Shown: positions 1-9,929 of the stretch, in pieces
How positions within the stretch are numbered: position 1 is the first letter of the stretch
Layout: the number at the start of each line of letters is the position of its first letter
Origin: Rubricoccus marinus
GTDB lineage: Bacteria; Bacteroidota; Rhodothermia; Rhodothermales; Rubricoccaceae
Reading direction: 5' to 3'
Assembly (NCBI RefSeq): GCF_002257665.1
Contig: NZ_MQWB01000001.1
Location: forward strand, 2,845,723 to 2,890,315
DNA length: 44,593 bases
Made by a program: the position numbers and the translations under genes
Notes under the pieces: generated by a model
The model's input: only the letters and a program-made list of their open reading frames with translations
Databases searched by the model: none
Told to the model about the DNA's origin: nothing

Positions 1-7
1 CCGGCTC

Positions 8-27
8 GGCCTCTGGCGCAAGAGGCC
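8..27. repeat. Near-perfect copy of the dispersed palindrome
   Basis: Matches GGCCTCTGGCGCCAGAGGCC with one mismatch (C to A just right of centre). First member of the repeat family that runs through the window. Confidence 0.75.
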
Positions 28-89
28 TCTCTATGCGATTGTCAGCGCGAGCGATGCGCGGCGGTCCCATGGCGCCGGGCACGGCCTAC

Positions 90-125
90 CAGATCGCCGC
101 GTCGCTGCGCTCCTCGCGGTGACAA
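90..125 (-). repeat. REP-like interspersed repeat of the 'GCGAGGAGCGcAGCGACGCGGCgATC' type
   Basis: On the minus strand this reads GTCACCGCGAGGAGCGCAGC followed by GACGCGGCGATCTGG. It closely resembles a short imperfect-palindromic repeat that I recall from many unrelated bacterial genomes, where its spurious translation gives HREERSDAAI-type peptides. Only one copy is seen here. It lies in the non-coding left edge, downstream of the T9SS-sorted gene. Function is unknown. Confidence 0.55.
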
Positions 126-152
126 CGTCCACGCGCCTCTGGCGTCGGAGGC

Positions 153-1640
153 CTAGCGCCGTACGACGCGCGCGGTTGCGGACCGTTCGCCAGAGGTCGC
201 GCGGAGGACGTAGACGCCGGGTGCCCAGCCGGAGGCGTCGATCTCCATTCTGGCCTCTGGCGCGATCTCGCGCGAGAGCACGCGACGGCCAATCGCGTCG
301 AAGGCCTCCACGAGCACCGGGCCTCTAGCGCCGGTGACGTTTATCGCCAGAGGCCCGGCGGTGGGGTTGGGGAAGGCGGTCAGCGCGAGCGTGGTCGCCA
401 GAGGCTGGGCTTCGCCGGCGACGTCCACGACGGGCACGGGCGTGCCGCGCTCGACCCCGCCGACGCGGGAGTAGACCAGCTCTTCGGAGAAGCTGAAGCC
501 TGAGAAATAACCGATCAGCCCAACGCCCAACTGGTAAGACTGCGACATCTCCCCGATCGTGAACGCCTTGACCTGTTCCTCAAACATGGTGACGGACACA
601 CCGTCACAAGGGCCTCCTTGAATCTGCCCCTCCAGGTCCGCGTCGAGCGGGCAACTGTCCGTGCTCTCGTCGGCCTCGTTCCGGACACGTACGGTCGCCG
701 TCCGGCGGTCAAAACGGACGAGTCGCTGGGACTGCCCCGTCGAGAGGTAGTCGCCCTCGCCTAGGCCTGTGCGTTCGTACACCTTGTCGCGGACGACCGC
801 GTAGGTCGTGTCCCCGACGCTTTCCGTACCGATGACCTCTGTCAGCGTGACCTCATCCCGAACGCAAAGCCCTTTAGGGCCGTCACACAGTCTGTACTGC
901 CACAGGTCTCCCACTGCGAGCGGGTAGTACCGCGCCGCGTCCGTCGTGTCCGGGATGCCTGGGAAGTCCGCCTCTGGCGCGTCGCCGTAGAAGCGTCCCT
1001 GGATGCGAGCCGTGACGAGTTCGAGCGTCCGCGCCCCCGCCTCCTCGAACGCGCTCCGCACGAGCCCGACGCCGGCCGCGTACGTCTCCGAGCGGTCGAT
1101 CGTGCTGCTCCGGCTGATCGTCTTGGCCGTGAGCGTGTACGTCTCCGCACCGATGGCGACGGACTCCGCGTACCCGCCCGATATCACCGAGAGCCCCCCA
1201 TCCGCGCAGGTCACCTCGCGCTGCTCCCCAGACGCCCGCGGGAACGACTCGGAAAGCGCGCACGCCGAGAGCGTTTCTTCCGCCGCGCCGATCTCGCGCG
1301 TGGCGACGCGCGACGAGAGCGTATCGAACCGCGCGAGGTAGCGCCGAGCCTCTGGCGGGGGCGGGGCGCCCGCCGGCACCTCTCGCGCCCACTCCTGCAC
1401 GACGGCGTACGTGCGGCCCGCTACGAGGGTGTCCGCCTCCACCCGGCGCCTCAGGGTGTAGACGTACGGCGGCACCTCGCCCTGATCCACCTGCACACGG
1501 TACTGCCACACATCGCCAAGGTGGAGCGGGTAATAGCGCCACGCCGAGGTGCTATCCGGCGGCGGCGGCGGCCCGGGAGGGTTCTGCGCCGCCGCGCCAG
1601 AGGCCACGAGGAGCGAGAAAAAGAGGAGCAACGCGCGCAT
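153..1640 (-). CDS. Secreted protein with T9SS type A C-terminal sorting domain
   Basis: The 495-residue product begins with a signal peptide (MRALLLFFSLLVASGAAAQ). The start at 1640 is chosen because an upstream in-frame ATG would put 18 non-signal residues ahead of it. The body carries two copies of a roughly 200-residue unit, each opening with YYPLxxGDxWQYR, so it arose by internal duplication. The last 75 residues (LTAFPNPTAGPLAIN through GWAPGVYVLRATSG to RVVRR) are a type A sorting domain. In Bacteroidota such domains direct export through the type IX system and cell-surface anchoring. The function of the repeated domain is unknown. The TAG stop lies inside a degenerate copy of the dispersed repeat (cctagcgcc). 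Confidence 0.85.
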   Translation of the reverse strand: MRALLLFFSLLVASGAAAQNPPGPPPPPDSTSAWRYYPLHLGDVWQYRVQVDQGEVPPYVYTLRRRVEADTLVAGRTYAVVQEWAREVPAGAPPPPEARRYLARFDTLSSRVATREIGAAEETLSACALSESFPRASGEQREVTCADGGLSVISGGYAESVAIGAETYTLTAKTISRSSTIDRSETYAAGVGLVRSAFEEAGARTLELVTARIQGRFYGDAPEADFPGIPDTTDAARYYPLAVGDLWQYRLCDGPKGLCVRDEVTLTEVIGTESVGDTTYAVVRDKVYERTGLGEGDYLSTGQSQRLVRFDRRTATVRVRNEADESTDSCPLDADLEGQIQGGPCDGVSVTMFEEQVKAFTIGEMSQSYQLGVGLIGYFSGFSFSEELVYSRVGGVERGTPVPVVDVAGEAQPLATTLALTAFPNPTAGPLAINVTGARGPVLVEAFDAIGRRVLSREIAPEARMEIDASGWAPGVYVLRATSGERSATARVVRR

Positions 1641-1724
1641 GCGTTCGGGACAGATGTGTACGCCTATCGTACGCGATCCACGCAGAGGCTCCAAACGACT
1701 CCATGCGCGCCTCCCCCTCTCCGA

Positions 1725-1744
1725 AGCCTCTGGCGCCAGAGGCT
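1725..1744. repeat. Perfect 20-bp head-to-head palindrome
   Basis: AGCCTCTGGCGCCAGAGGCT, in the 208-bp gap between the divergently transcribed T9SS-sorted gene and dps. Two half-sites overlap at GGCGCC. Confidence 0.9.
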
Positions 1745-1848
1745 CTGCGCTCGCGTGGCATGAGGGGGGCCAGAGTTAAGACGCCGTGGCGCCGGATCAC
1801 CGTCCCTGGCGTGGGGTTTACAGGCTCCACTCTCCAACACCTCTTCCC

Positions 1849-2400
1849 ATGTCTGACTCCAATGGCGCCCTGACGGCGCAGACCCCCTACAAGACCCGCA
1901 TCGACATCTCGGAGGAGGACCGCCACAAGCTCACGGCGCTCCTCAACCAGACCCTCGCCGACACGTCCGACCTGTACTCCCAGACGAAGCAGGCGCACTG
2001 GAACGTGAAGGGCAAGGACTTCTACCAGCTCCACCTGCTCTACGACGAGCTGGCAGAGAAGCTCGAAGAGCCCGCCGACCTCGCCGCAGAGCGCGTCGTG
2101 CTCCTCGGCGGGTACGCCTACGGAACCGTGCGGATGGCCGCCGAGACCAGCCGCATCTCGCCGTTCCCTGGCCCCGGAGAAGGCGAAGCCAACTTCCTCA
2201 CCACCCTCGCCGACCGCTGGGCGGAGTACGCCAAGTACATCCGCGAGGACAACGGCAAAGCCGACGAGATCGGCGACCCGGGGACCACGGACCTCTACGA
2301 CCAGATCACGCACATCGCGGATCGCGGCCTGTGGTTTATCGAGGCCCACGTGCAGCGCTACCACGGCGAGCTCACCGAAGGCGGCGAGGACCCGAGCTAG
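1849..2400 (+). CDS. dps: Dps/ferritin-like DNA-binding protein from starved cells
   Basis: A 183-residue Dps-family protein. Dps dodecamers oxidise and store iron with peroxide as oxidant, and shield DNA. The diagnostic block is present: QAHWNVKGKDFYQLHLLYDE followed by DLAAER, supplying the inter-subunit ferroxidase His, Asp and Glu. The ATG at 1849 (MSDSNGAL) is preferred to an ATG 63 bp upstream because family N-termini are short and flexible. It is divergent from the T9SS-sorted gene and convergent with the amidase. It contains no full copy of the dispersed motif, but two copies follow its stop. I saw no clear OxyR- or PerR-like operator. Confidence 0.93.
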   Translation: MSDSNGALTAQTPYKTRIDISEEDRHKLTALLNQTLADTSDLYSQTKQAHWNVKGKDFYQLHLLYDELAEKLEEPADLAAERVVLLGGYAYGTVRMAAETSRISPFPGPGEGEANFLTTLADRWAEYAKYIREDNGKADEIGDPGTTDLYDQITHIADRGLWFIEAHVQRYHGELTEGGEDPS

Positions 2401-2410
2401 AGCCGCGCCC

Positions 2411-2441
2411 GCCTCTGGCGCGGCTATGCGCCGCCAGAGGC
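2411..2441. repeat. Stem-loop from two separated motif copies
   Basis: GCCTCTGGCG and CGCCAGAGGC arms flank an 11-base GC-rich spacer, just downstream of the dps stop. It could fold as a strong hairpin but has no T tract. Confidence 0.75.
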
Positions 2442-2460
2442 CACGTGCTCAACCCGTTCC

Positions 2461-2489
2461 GACGCCAGAGGCCCTGCGCTTCTGGCGTC
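2461..2489. terminator. Hairpin between convergent dps and amidase genes
   Basis: GACGCCAGAGG pairs with CTTCTGGCGTC (one mismatch) around a short loop, so it is again built from the dispersed motif. Its position between two convergent stops would suit a bidirectional terminator. There is no run of T on either side, so termination is inference. Confidence 0.35.
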
Positions 2490-2507
2490 GGTCTGTTCTG
2501 AAGCTCT

Positions 2508-3176
2508 CTAGAGCCGTGAGGGATCCAGCCGCGAGAGCGGCATGGTGCCCTTGAACTTGGGGAAGAAGATGCGGAGCGCGTCGCCCGGGCACTGCGTCTG
2601 GCCGGTTGCGCGGTCGCCGTGGCCTTCCAGGCGGTTGCGGGGGATGTCGTAGCGCGCCGCGAGAGCGCGGACGAGGTTCATCGTGCTCGCGACCTGGCGC
2701 TCGGTGGGCTGCTCCTCCATAAAGTTGCCCTCCACGACGATCTGAATCTGGCCGTGGAGGTCGTAGTTCGTGTTCGTGTCGCCTTCCAGCCGCACGTCGC
2801 GCCCTTCCAGGATGGTGCCGTCGCTCGCGATGTAGTAGTGGTACGGCACGTCCGCCCAGGCCTTTTTAGGGCGGCCGTCATCCAGCGTGTCCGAGGACAG
2901 CGAGAAGCGCTGGAGCGCCTGGATCTTGGCCTCTGGCGTGCGGTCCGCGTTCTGGTACGTGGCCGTGTGGTGGATCGTGATCGCGTCCGGCGTCTGCGGC
3001 GGGACGGCGAACGCCAGAGGCTCTGCGCCCCACTCAGCGCGGGTGACGACCTCCACGTCCGGCAGCGGGTCCAGCGGCGGCAGCACGGGAATGGCGGAGA
3101 CCGTCTGCGTGGAGCCACCCGAGGAGCAGCCCGCGAGTGTGAGGAGAGCGACGGCGACGAGAGAGAAGCGGGACAT
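2508..3176 (-). CDS. Lipoprotein N-acetylmuramoyl-L-alanine amidase (PGRP/Amidase_2 fold)
   Basis: A 222-residue peptidoglycan amidase predicted to cleave the MurNAc-L-alanine bond. The N-terminus is a lipoprotein signal (MSRFSLVAVALLTLAGCSS), so it is probably anchored in a membrane facing the periplasm. The zinc triad of the T7-lysozyme/PGRP family is visible: His in ITIHHTA, His in LEGHGDRA and Cys in GQTQCPG. The catalytic Tyr region is VPYHYYIASDGTI. The start at 3176 is picked because it places the lipobox correctly; an upstream ATG would spoil the signal. Neighbours do not define a pathway. Role in wall turnover or recycling is inferred from the family. Confidence 0.88.
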   Translation of the reverse strand: MSRFSLVAVALLTLAGCSSGGSTQTVSAIPVLPPLDPLPDVEVVTRAEWGAEPLAFAVPPQTPDAITIHHTATYQNADRTPEAKIQALQRFSLSSDTLDDGRPKKAWADVPYHYYIASDGTILEGRDVRLEGDTNTNYDLHGQIQIVVEGNFMEEQPTERQVASTMNLVRALAARYDIPRNRLEGHGDRATGQTQCPGDALRIFFPKFKGTMPLSRLDPSRL

Positions 3177-3282
3177 GTAGTGGAGTGTCCAGAAACGGGA
3201 GGGCGAATACCTCAGAGTACCGAAGCCTCTGGCGAGACCGATCAACAATCCGCACGGGCGGGACTGTGCGCGCTCTGAACGG

Positions 3283-3302
3283 GGCCTCTGGCGCCAGAGG
3301 CC
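3283..3302. repeat. Perfect 20-bp head-to-head palindrome
   Basis: GGCCTCTGGCGCCAGAGGCC, 7 bp beyond the stop of the ABC-F gene and upstream of the amidase gene. Confidence 0.9.
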
Positions 3303-3308
3303 GACCGG

Positions 3309-5372
<2,064 letters not shown>

Positions 5373-5489
5373 GCGAGGCGTCTGCTTTTCCGAAGGGTCG
5401 CACTTCTGGGCGCTACGGGGGTTGAAAAACGCGCGGTTCCTCCGCGTGCGCATTCACGCGCCGAGGGTTCACGTTCTTTCGACAGCCGC

Positions 5490-5507
5490 GCCTCTGGCAC
5501 CAGAGGC
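5490..5507. repeat. Imperfect head-to-head palindrome
   Basis: GCCTCTGGCACCAGAGGC, one central change from the perfect form, upstream of both the ABC-F gene and the feo genes. Confidence 0.8.
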
Positions 5508-5600
5508 CACCCGCCGACCTCGCGAGACCTGCAACAAAACTTGACCGAGCGCATAGGCCCGCCGCAGCCTACCTTAGAACCGGTCCAGATAAGCACCCCT

Positions 5601-5837
5601 GTGTTCGACGCCCCTCCCGCTCCGGTCTCGTCCTTCCCCGCGGGGAAGACGATCCGTGTGTGCTTTATGGGCCTGGACGATGCCACATGCTCGCGCCTAC
5701 GCGATCTCGGCATCCGCGAGGGCTGCGACGCCTGCGTGATGGCGACCGGCGACAAGTGCGTGCTGGCGCTCGGCGCCTCCCGCGTCGCCCTCCGCCGCGA
5801 GGTCGCCATGGGCCTCTTCGCGACCGACACGCCCTAG
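5601..5837 (+). CDS. feoA: FeoA-domain protein, cysteine-rich (first of two)
   Basis: A 78-residue SH3-like FeoA-family protein, read from a GTG start because no ATG lies nearby in frame. The pattern LRDLGIREGCDACVM followed by LGASRVALRREVAMGLF matches the FeoA core, where MGLxPGxxVxV is usual. It carries five cysteines (21, 30, 42, 45 and 53), which is unusual for FeoA and suggests metal or redox contact. It lies 7 bp before a second feoA and upstream of feoB, so it is probably cotranscribed. FeoA proteins are thought to modulate the FeoB ferrous-iron channel. Function of this cysteine-rich copy is inference. Confidence 0.75.
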   Translation: MFDAPPAPVSSFPAGKTIRVCFMGLDDATCSRLRDLGIREGCDACVMATGDKCVLALGASRVALRREVAMGLFATDTP

Positions 5838-5844
5838 GCCTCTC

Positions 5845-6072
5845 GTGACGCAGACGCTGGACACGCTCGCCTCTGGCGCTAGAGGCACCATCTCTGGCTA
5901 CGACGGCGATCCACCGATGCGTCTGCTGGAAATGGGCCTTGTGCCCGGCACGCCGGTCGAGGTCGTGCGGCTGGCCCCCCTGGGGGACCCGATGGATGTC
6001 CGCGTCCGCGGCTTCCACCTCTCCGTGCGGAAGGCCGAGGCGTCGCGCGTGGTGATCGAGGTGGCGTCGTGA
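5845..6072 (+). CDS. feoA: FeoA-domain protein (second copy)
   Basis: A 75-residue FeoA protein starting at GTG, 7 bp after the first copy. The core MRLLEMGLVPGTPVEVVRLA followed by PLGDPMDVRVRGFHLSVRKAEA is close to the family consensus and lacks cysteine, unlike its neighbour. Residues LASGARGT are encoded by an almost perfect head-to-head copy of the dispersed motif (5869-5886), so the repeat is tolerated inside this tiny gene. Expected to act with FeoB at the inner face of the cytoplasmic membrane. Confidence 0.88.
   Translation: MTQTLDTLASGARGTISGYDGDPPMRLLEMGLVPGTPVEVVRLAPLGDPMDVRVRGFHLSVRKAEASRVVIEVAS
5869..5886. repeat. Near-perfect palindrome inside feoA
   Basis: GCCTCTGGCGCTAGAGGC, one mismatch from the perfect form, wholly within coding sequence. 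Confidence 0.85.
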
Positions 6073-6152
6073 CCTGCCCCTCGGTGTTACGGGCGAGTAT
6101 GGTGGCCGCAGGCCTGGGACGCAGAGTGAACCGACGTGTACAGAACGCATCC

Positions 6153-6170
6153 GCCTCTGGCGCCAGAGGC
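6153..6170. repeat. Perfect head-to-head palindrome before feoB
   Basis: GCCTCTGGCGCCAGAGGC between feoA and feoB, ending 13 bp before the feoB start codon. A hairpin here could affect feoB translation (inference). Confidence 0.9.
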
Positions 6171-6183
6171 CTCTACTGGTAGC

Positions 6184-8442
6184 ATGGAAACCCTCACACG
6201 CGTCCACACCGTTGCCCTGGCGGGCAACCCCAATGTTGGGAAGACCACGCTGTTCAACGCGCTGACCGGCTCGTTCCAGAAGGTGGCGAACTACCCCGGC
6301 GTGACGGTCGAGCGGAAAAGCGGGCTTCTGGCGGGGCGTGGCGACGGCGAGGCGGCGGTCGAGATCGTGGACCTGCCGGGGACGTACAGCCTCAACCCGC
6401 GCTCGGTCGATGAGCGCGTGGCGTTTGACGCCCTCGTGGGCCGGATCAAGGGCGAGCCCGCGCCGGACGTGGTCGTCTGCGTCGTGGACGCGACGAACCT
6501 GGAGCGCAACCTCTACCTCGTCACCCAGGTGCTCGACCTCGGTTTGCCGACGGTCGTAGCGCTGAACATGATGGACGCGGCCGAGGAGGCTGGGATCACG
6601 GTCGATCACGAGGCCCTTGCGCAGACGCTCGGCGTGCCCGTCCTCCCCATCGTCGCGCGCAAGGCCGAGATCGACGCGCTCCGCGCCGCCATCCTGAACC
6701 CGCCGAAGCGCGCCGAGGGCGTGGGCTGGGAGCTGATGCCCGCCGTCGAGGCCGAGATCGAGCCTCTGGCGGAGGCCCTCGCGCAAGAGGCCGCGTCCGT
6801 CCCCGAGGGGCAGCGCCGCTTCGAGGTGCTGGGCGCGCTCACGTCCGACCCGCTTCTGGCGGCCTGGGAAACCAAGGCCCCGCAGTTCCACGCGACCATT
6901 CTGGCCACGCGAGAGAGGCTGGAGGCGCGGCCCGTGCCGTACAAGATCGCCGAGATGCAGGGCCGCTACGGCTGGATCAGCCCCGTCGCGGCCCGGGTCG
7001 TGACGCAAGAGGCGGCCTCTGGCGAGGCGACGCTTTCCGACCGGATCGATGCCGTCGTGACGCACAAGATCTGGGGGCCGCTGATCTTCGGCGGCGTGCT
7101 GCTGGTCATCTTCCAGGCCGTGTTCTCATGGGCCGTCCCGGCGATGGACCTGATCGAGTGGCTGGTCGGCGTGACCGGCGAGGGGATGCGCGCGGTCCTG
7201 CCCGACGGCGTCTTCGAGGACGTGATGGTGGAGGGCGCGCTGAGCGGGGTCGGCAACGTGCTCATCTTCCTGCCGCAGATCCTGCTGCTGTTCTTCTTTC
7301 TCGGGCTCATGGAGGACTCGGGCTACATGGCCCGGACGGCGTTCATCATGGACCGCGCGATGCGCCGCGTAGGCCTCAGCGGCGCGAGCGTGGTCCCGAT
7401 GCTCTCGGCGTACGCCTGCGCGATTCCGGGCATCATGGCCGCCCGTACCCTCGCCGACGAGCGCGACCGGATCATCACCATCATGGTGGTCCCGCTCCAG
7501 GGCTGCTCGGCGCGGTTGCCGGTCTACGTCCTGTTCATCGCGGCCTTTATCCCCTCTGGCGCCCTGTTCGGCATCATCGGGTACCAGGGGCTCGCGATGA
7601 CCTCGCTGTACGTCCTGGGCACCGTGATGGCGTTTTTCGCGGCGTGGGTGCTGCGGAAGTTCGTGTTCAAGGGCGAGGGCTCGTCCTTCGTGATGGAGCT
7701 CCCGCCGTACCGGATGCCGCAGCCCAAGCACCTCTGGCGCCGGATGCGCGACCGCGCAAAGGTGTTCGTGGTCCGCGCGGGCAAGATCATTTTCGGCCTC
7801 AGCATCGTGCTGTGGTTTCTCGCGAGCTACCCCAAGGTGGACCTCCCGCCGGAGTTGGCGGCGCAAGCAGAGGCGGCCGAGGCGCAGGTCGGCGAGCGGT
7901 TCGTCGAGGTCGAGCCCGACGTCCGCGCCGAGCTGGAAGAGACCGACGCCGCGTCGATTGCGTCGGCGCAAGAGGCCGCCGACGCCGAACTCGTGCAGGA
8001 CGAGGTCGCGGGCTACCAGGTGCGCAACAGCTACATCGGCCGCTTCGGCCACGCCATCGAGCCGGTCATGCGCCCGCTGGGCTTCGACTGGAAGATCTCG
8101 GCGGGCATCGTCGCCTCGTTCGCCGCGCGCGAGGTCATCGTGAGCGCCCTCGCGACGATCTACAGCGCCGGCGCCGACGCCAACGAGGAAAGCCTGGCCC
8201 TGCGCGACGCCATCAAGGCCGACCGCTACCCCGACGGCACGCCGGTCTTTACGCCGCTCGTGGCGGTGAGCCTGCTGGTGTTCTTCGTCTTCGCGCTGCA
8301 GTGCATGAGCACGCTCGCCATCGCCAAGCGCGAGCTCAACTCCTGGCTGTGGCCTCTGGCGATGTGGGGCTACATGTTCGCCCTCGCGTACGGCTTCTCG
8401 TTCGCGATCTACCAGGGCGGGAAGCTTCTCGGCCTGGGCTGA
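6184..8442 (+). CDS. feoB: Ferrous iron transport protein B
   Basis: A 752-residue FeoB. The N-terminal GTPase shows G1 GNPNVGKTT, G3 DLPGTYSLNP and G4 NMMD. A helical GDI-like segment follows, then the membrane domain with Gate motifs, including the conserved VVPMLSAYACAIPGIMAART and a second Gate near GFDWKISAGIVASFAAREVI. A Glu/Ala-rich insertion of about 70 residues (7849-8010) lies between transmembrane blocks. The start at 6184 (METLTRVHT) is chosen because the earlier ATG at 6136 would translate the intergenic palindrome. It takes up Fe(II) across the inner membrane. No feoC was seen. Confidence 0.95.
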   Translation: METLTRVHTVALAGNPNVGKTTLFNALTGSFQKVANYPGVTVERKSGLLAGRGDGEAAVEIVDLPGTYSLNPRSVDERVAFDALVGRIKGEPAPDVVVCVVDATNLERNLYLVTQVLDLGLPTVVALNMMDAAEEAGITVDHEALAQTLGVPVLPIVARKAEIDALRAAILNPPKRAEGVGWELMPAVEAEIEPLAEALAQEAASVPEGQRRFEVLGALTSDPLLAAWETKAPQFHATILATRERLEARPVPYKIAEMQGRYGWISPVAARVVTQEAASGEATLSDRIDAVVTHKIWGPLIFGGVLLVIFQAVFSWAVPAMDLIEWLVGVTGEGMRAVLPDGVFEDVMVEGALSGVGNVLIFLPQILLLFFFLGLMEDSGYMARTAFIMDRAMRRVGLSGASVVPMLSAYACAIPGIMAARTLADERDRIITIMVVPLQGCSARLPVYVLFIAAFIPSGALFGIIGYQGLAMTSLYVLGTVMAFFAAWVLRKFVFKGEGSSFVMELPPYRMPQPKHLWRRMRDRAKVFVVRAGKIIFGLSIVLWFLASYPKVDLPPELAAQAEAAEAQVGERFVEVEPDVRAELEETDAASIASAQEAADAELVQDEVAGYQVRNSYIGRFGHAIEPVMRPLGFDWKISAGIVASFAAREVIVSALATIYSAGADANEESLALRDAIKADRYPDGTPVFTPLVAVSLLVFFVFALQCMSTLAIAKRELNSWLWPLAMWGYMFALAYGFSFAIYQGGKLLGLG

Positions 8443-8470
8443 TCCCGCCAGAGGCGGTCTCGTGATCCGG

Positions 8471-8488
8471 GCCTCTGGCGCCAGAGGC
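8471..8488. repeat. Perfect head-to-head palindrome after feoB
   Basis: GCCTCTGGCGCCAGAGGC, 28 bp past the feoB stop. A further copy (cgccagagg) lies at about 8448. Confidence 0.9.
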
Positions 8489-8679
8489 TGCGGGTCCCGA
8501 TAGCAAGGCATCTCCTCCCCCAGACGCGGGGGCCGGGAGGGGGCTGATCGCGCAGCGCTCGCAGACGTCGCCCTGAGACCTCTACCCCGAGATCGGCTTT
8601 GCGCCCACCGCTCCCTCTTGAGGGAAACGCGCGCGCCAGAGGCGTGCCTAGCTTCCCGCCCCTTCACGCCCCGACGCCG

Positions 8680-9885
8680 ATGCGCGCTCTCTTCAGCTTC
8701 GCCCTCGCCCTCGTCCTCACGGCTCCGCTCGCGGCCCAGCCGGCAGAGACGGACTCCACCGTCGCCGCTATCGAGCAGGCCGCCACTGCCCGGTTCGAGG
8801 GCGAGATCGCCCGGATTGAGAGCGAGGCCCGCGCGCTCCGCGACCGCGTGGCGCAGCAGGACCAGCAGATCGACCGGATCAACGCGCTTGAGGGGCAGAT
8901 CGCGCTGGCGGAGCGTCGCGACCGCGCCGAGCGCAACCGCTTTTTCAACGTGGCCCGCGTCAAGTACCAGCGCGGGTTCGACGTGCTCCGCGACATCGAG
9001 TCCAACACGCGCGCGCTGCAAGGGCAGGCCCTCGTGACGGACTTCTTCGGGACGGTCCTCGAACTGACGGACCCGACGACCTACGAGGGCTTCGACACCG
9101 CCTTTGCCGACATCCGCCGCGAGCTCCGCGACGACCGCGCGCGCACGTGGTTCGACCAACTCGTCAGCCGCATCGGGCTCACGAGCGACGCCGCCGTCGC
9201 GGTGGGTGGCTTCGTGCCGCAGATCGACGCCGCCAGCCGCGCGCTCGGCACGGCGCGCTCGGTCGTCTCCGGCCTGTTCGGCCAGAGCAGCCGCCGCGTG
9301 GACGACCTCCAGCGCCTCGAACGCGTCGAGTGCGCGCTCCACGCCATCGACCAGCTCCACGCCGACCTCCGCTCGCTCAGCGCGTCCAACGCCGCGCTGC
9401 TCCCCCAGTTCACCTCCGTCCTCGCGACCTCTGGCGGCACGCGGCGGTCCTACATGCAAAGCCTGACGGGCGAGCCCGCCCCGCTTCCCGCCCCGCCGGA
9501 GTTCTTCCGGGCCGTCAACGGCGCCTTCCAGACCGCCATCGACGACGGCGGCGCCGAGTCCCTCGCGCTCTACGACCGCGTGGAGCGGACGCTGCTGGAC
9601 ACGGAGGCGGCCATGCTGGAGTACCACATCGGTGTCCGCGCCTACCTCGGCTACTGGGAGCGGATGCGCGCCTCGCTCGTCGCCCGACGCGACGATCCGT
9701 GCGTGGTCGGGCAACAGGCCGTGCGGCAGCGGTACTCGCTCGCCATCGACAAGGTGGACACCATCACGCGGACGGTGGAGCAGAACTACCTCTTCCGCTC
9801 GACGGAGCCCGCGAACGCGCACCACGAGTACTACCGCCTGGTGACGGGCCGCTTCACGCCGCTGCTGGGCAGCCAGGGCCTCTAA
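8680..9885 (+). CDS. Secreted coiled-coil protein of unknown function
   Basis: A 401-residue protein that I do not recognise. It starts with a signal peptide (MRALFSFALALVLTAPLAAQ). Residues ~25-75 are a heptad-like, charged coiled coil (IARIESEARALRDRVAQQDQ), and most of the rest looks helical. A single Cys pair candidate is ECAL and DPCVV. It ends in helix-breaking LLGSQGL without a T9SS sorting domain. Probably periplasmic. It is convergent with the sugar-transferase gene downstream and follows feoB after a 237-bp gap that holds two repeat copies and no other gene I can see. Confidence 0.7.
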   Translation: MRALFSFALALVLTAPLAAQPAETDSTVAAIEQAATARFEGEIARIESEARALRDRVAQQDQQIDRINALEGQIALAERRDRAERNRFFNVARVKYQRGFDVLRDIESNTRALQGQALVTDFFGTVLELTDPTTYEGFDTAFADIRRELRDDRARTWFDQLVSRIGLTSDAAVAVGGFVPQIDAASRALGTARSVVSGLFGQSSRRVDDLQRLERVECALHAIDQLHADLRSLSASNAALLPQFTSVLATSGGTRRSYMQSLTGEPAPLPAPPEFFRAVNGAFQTAIDDGGAESLALYDRVERTLLDTEAAMLEYHIGVRAYLGYWERMRASLVARRDDPCVVGQQAVRQRYSLAIDKVDTITRTVEQNYLFRSTEPANAHHEYYRLVTGRFTPLLGSQGL

Positions 9886-9913
9886 CCTCTGGCGCTCCCG
9901 CCCGAAGTCTCCA

Positions 9914-9929
9914 CCTCTGGCGCCAGAGG
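9914..9929. repeat. Perfect 16-bp palindrome between convergent genes
   Basis: CCTCTGGCGCCAGAGG ends directly at the stop codon of the minus-strand sugar transferase and 28 bp after the plus-strand gene. Confidence 0.9.

Noticed and set aside
2508-2519. TCTAGAGCC near the amidase stop as an operator
   Set aside because: Simply the stop region of the minus-strand gene; no repeat of it elsewhere upstream of genes.
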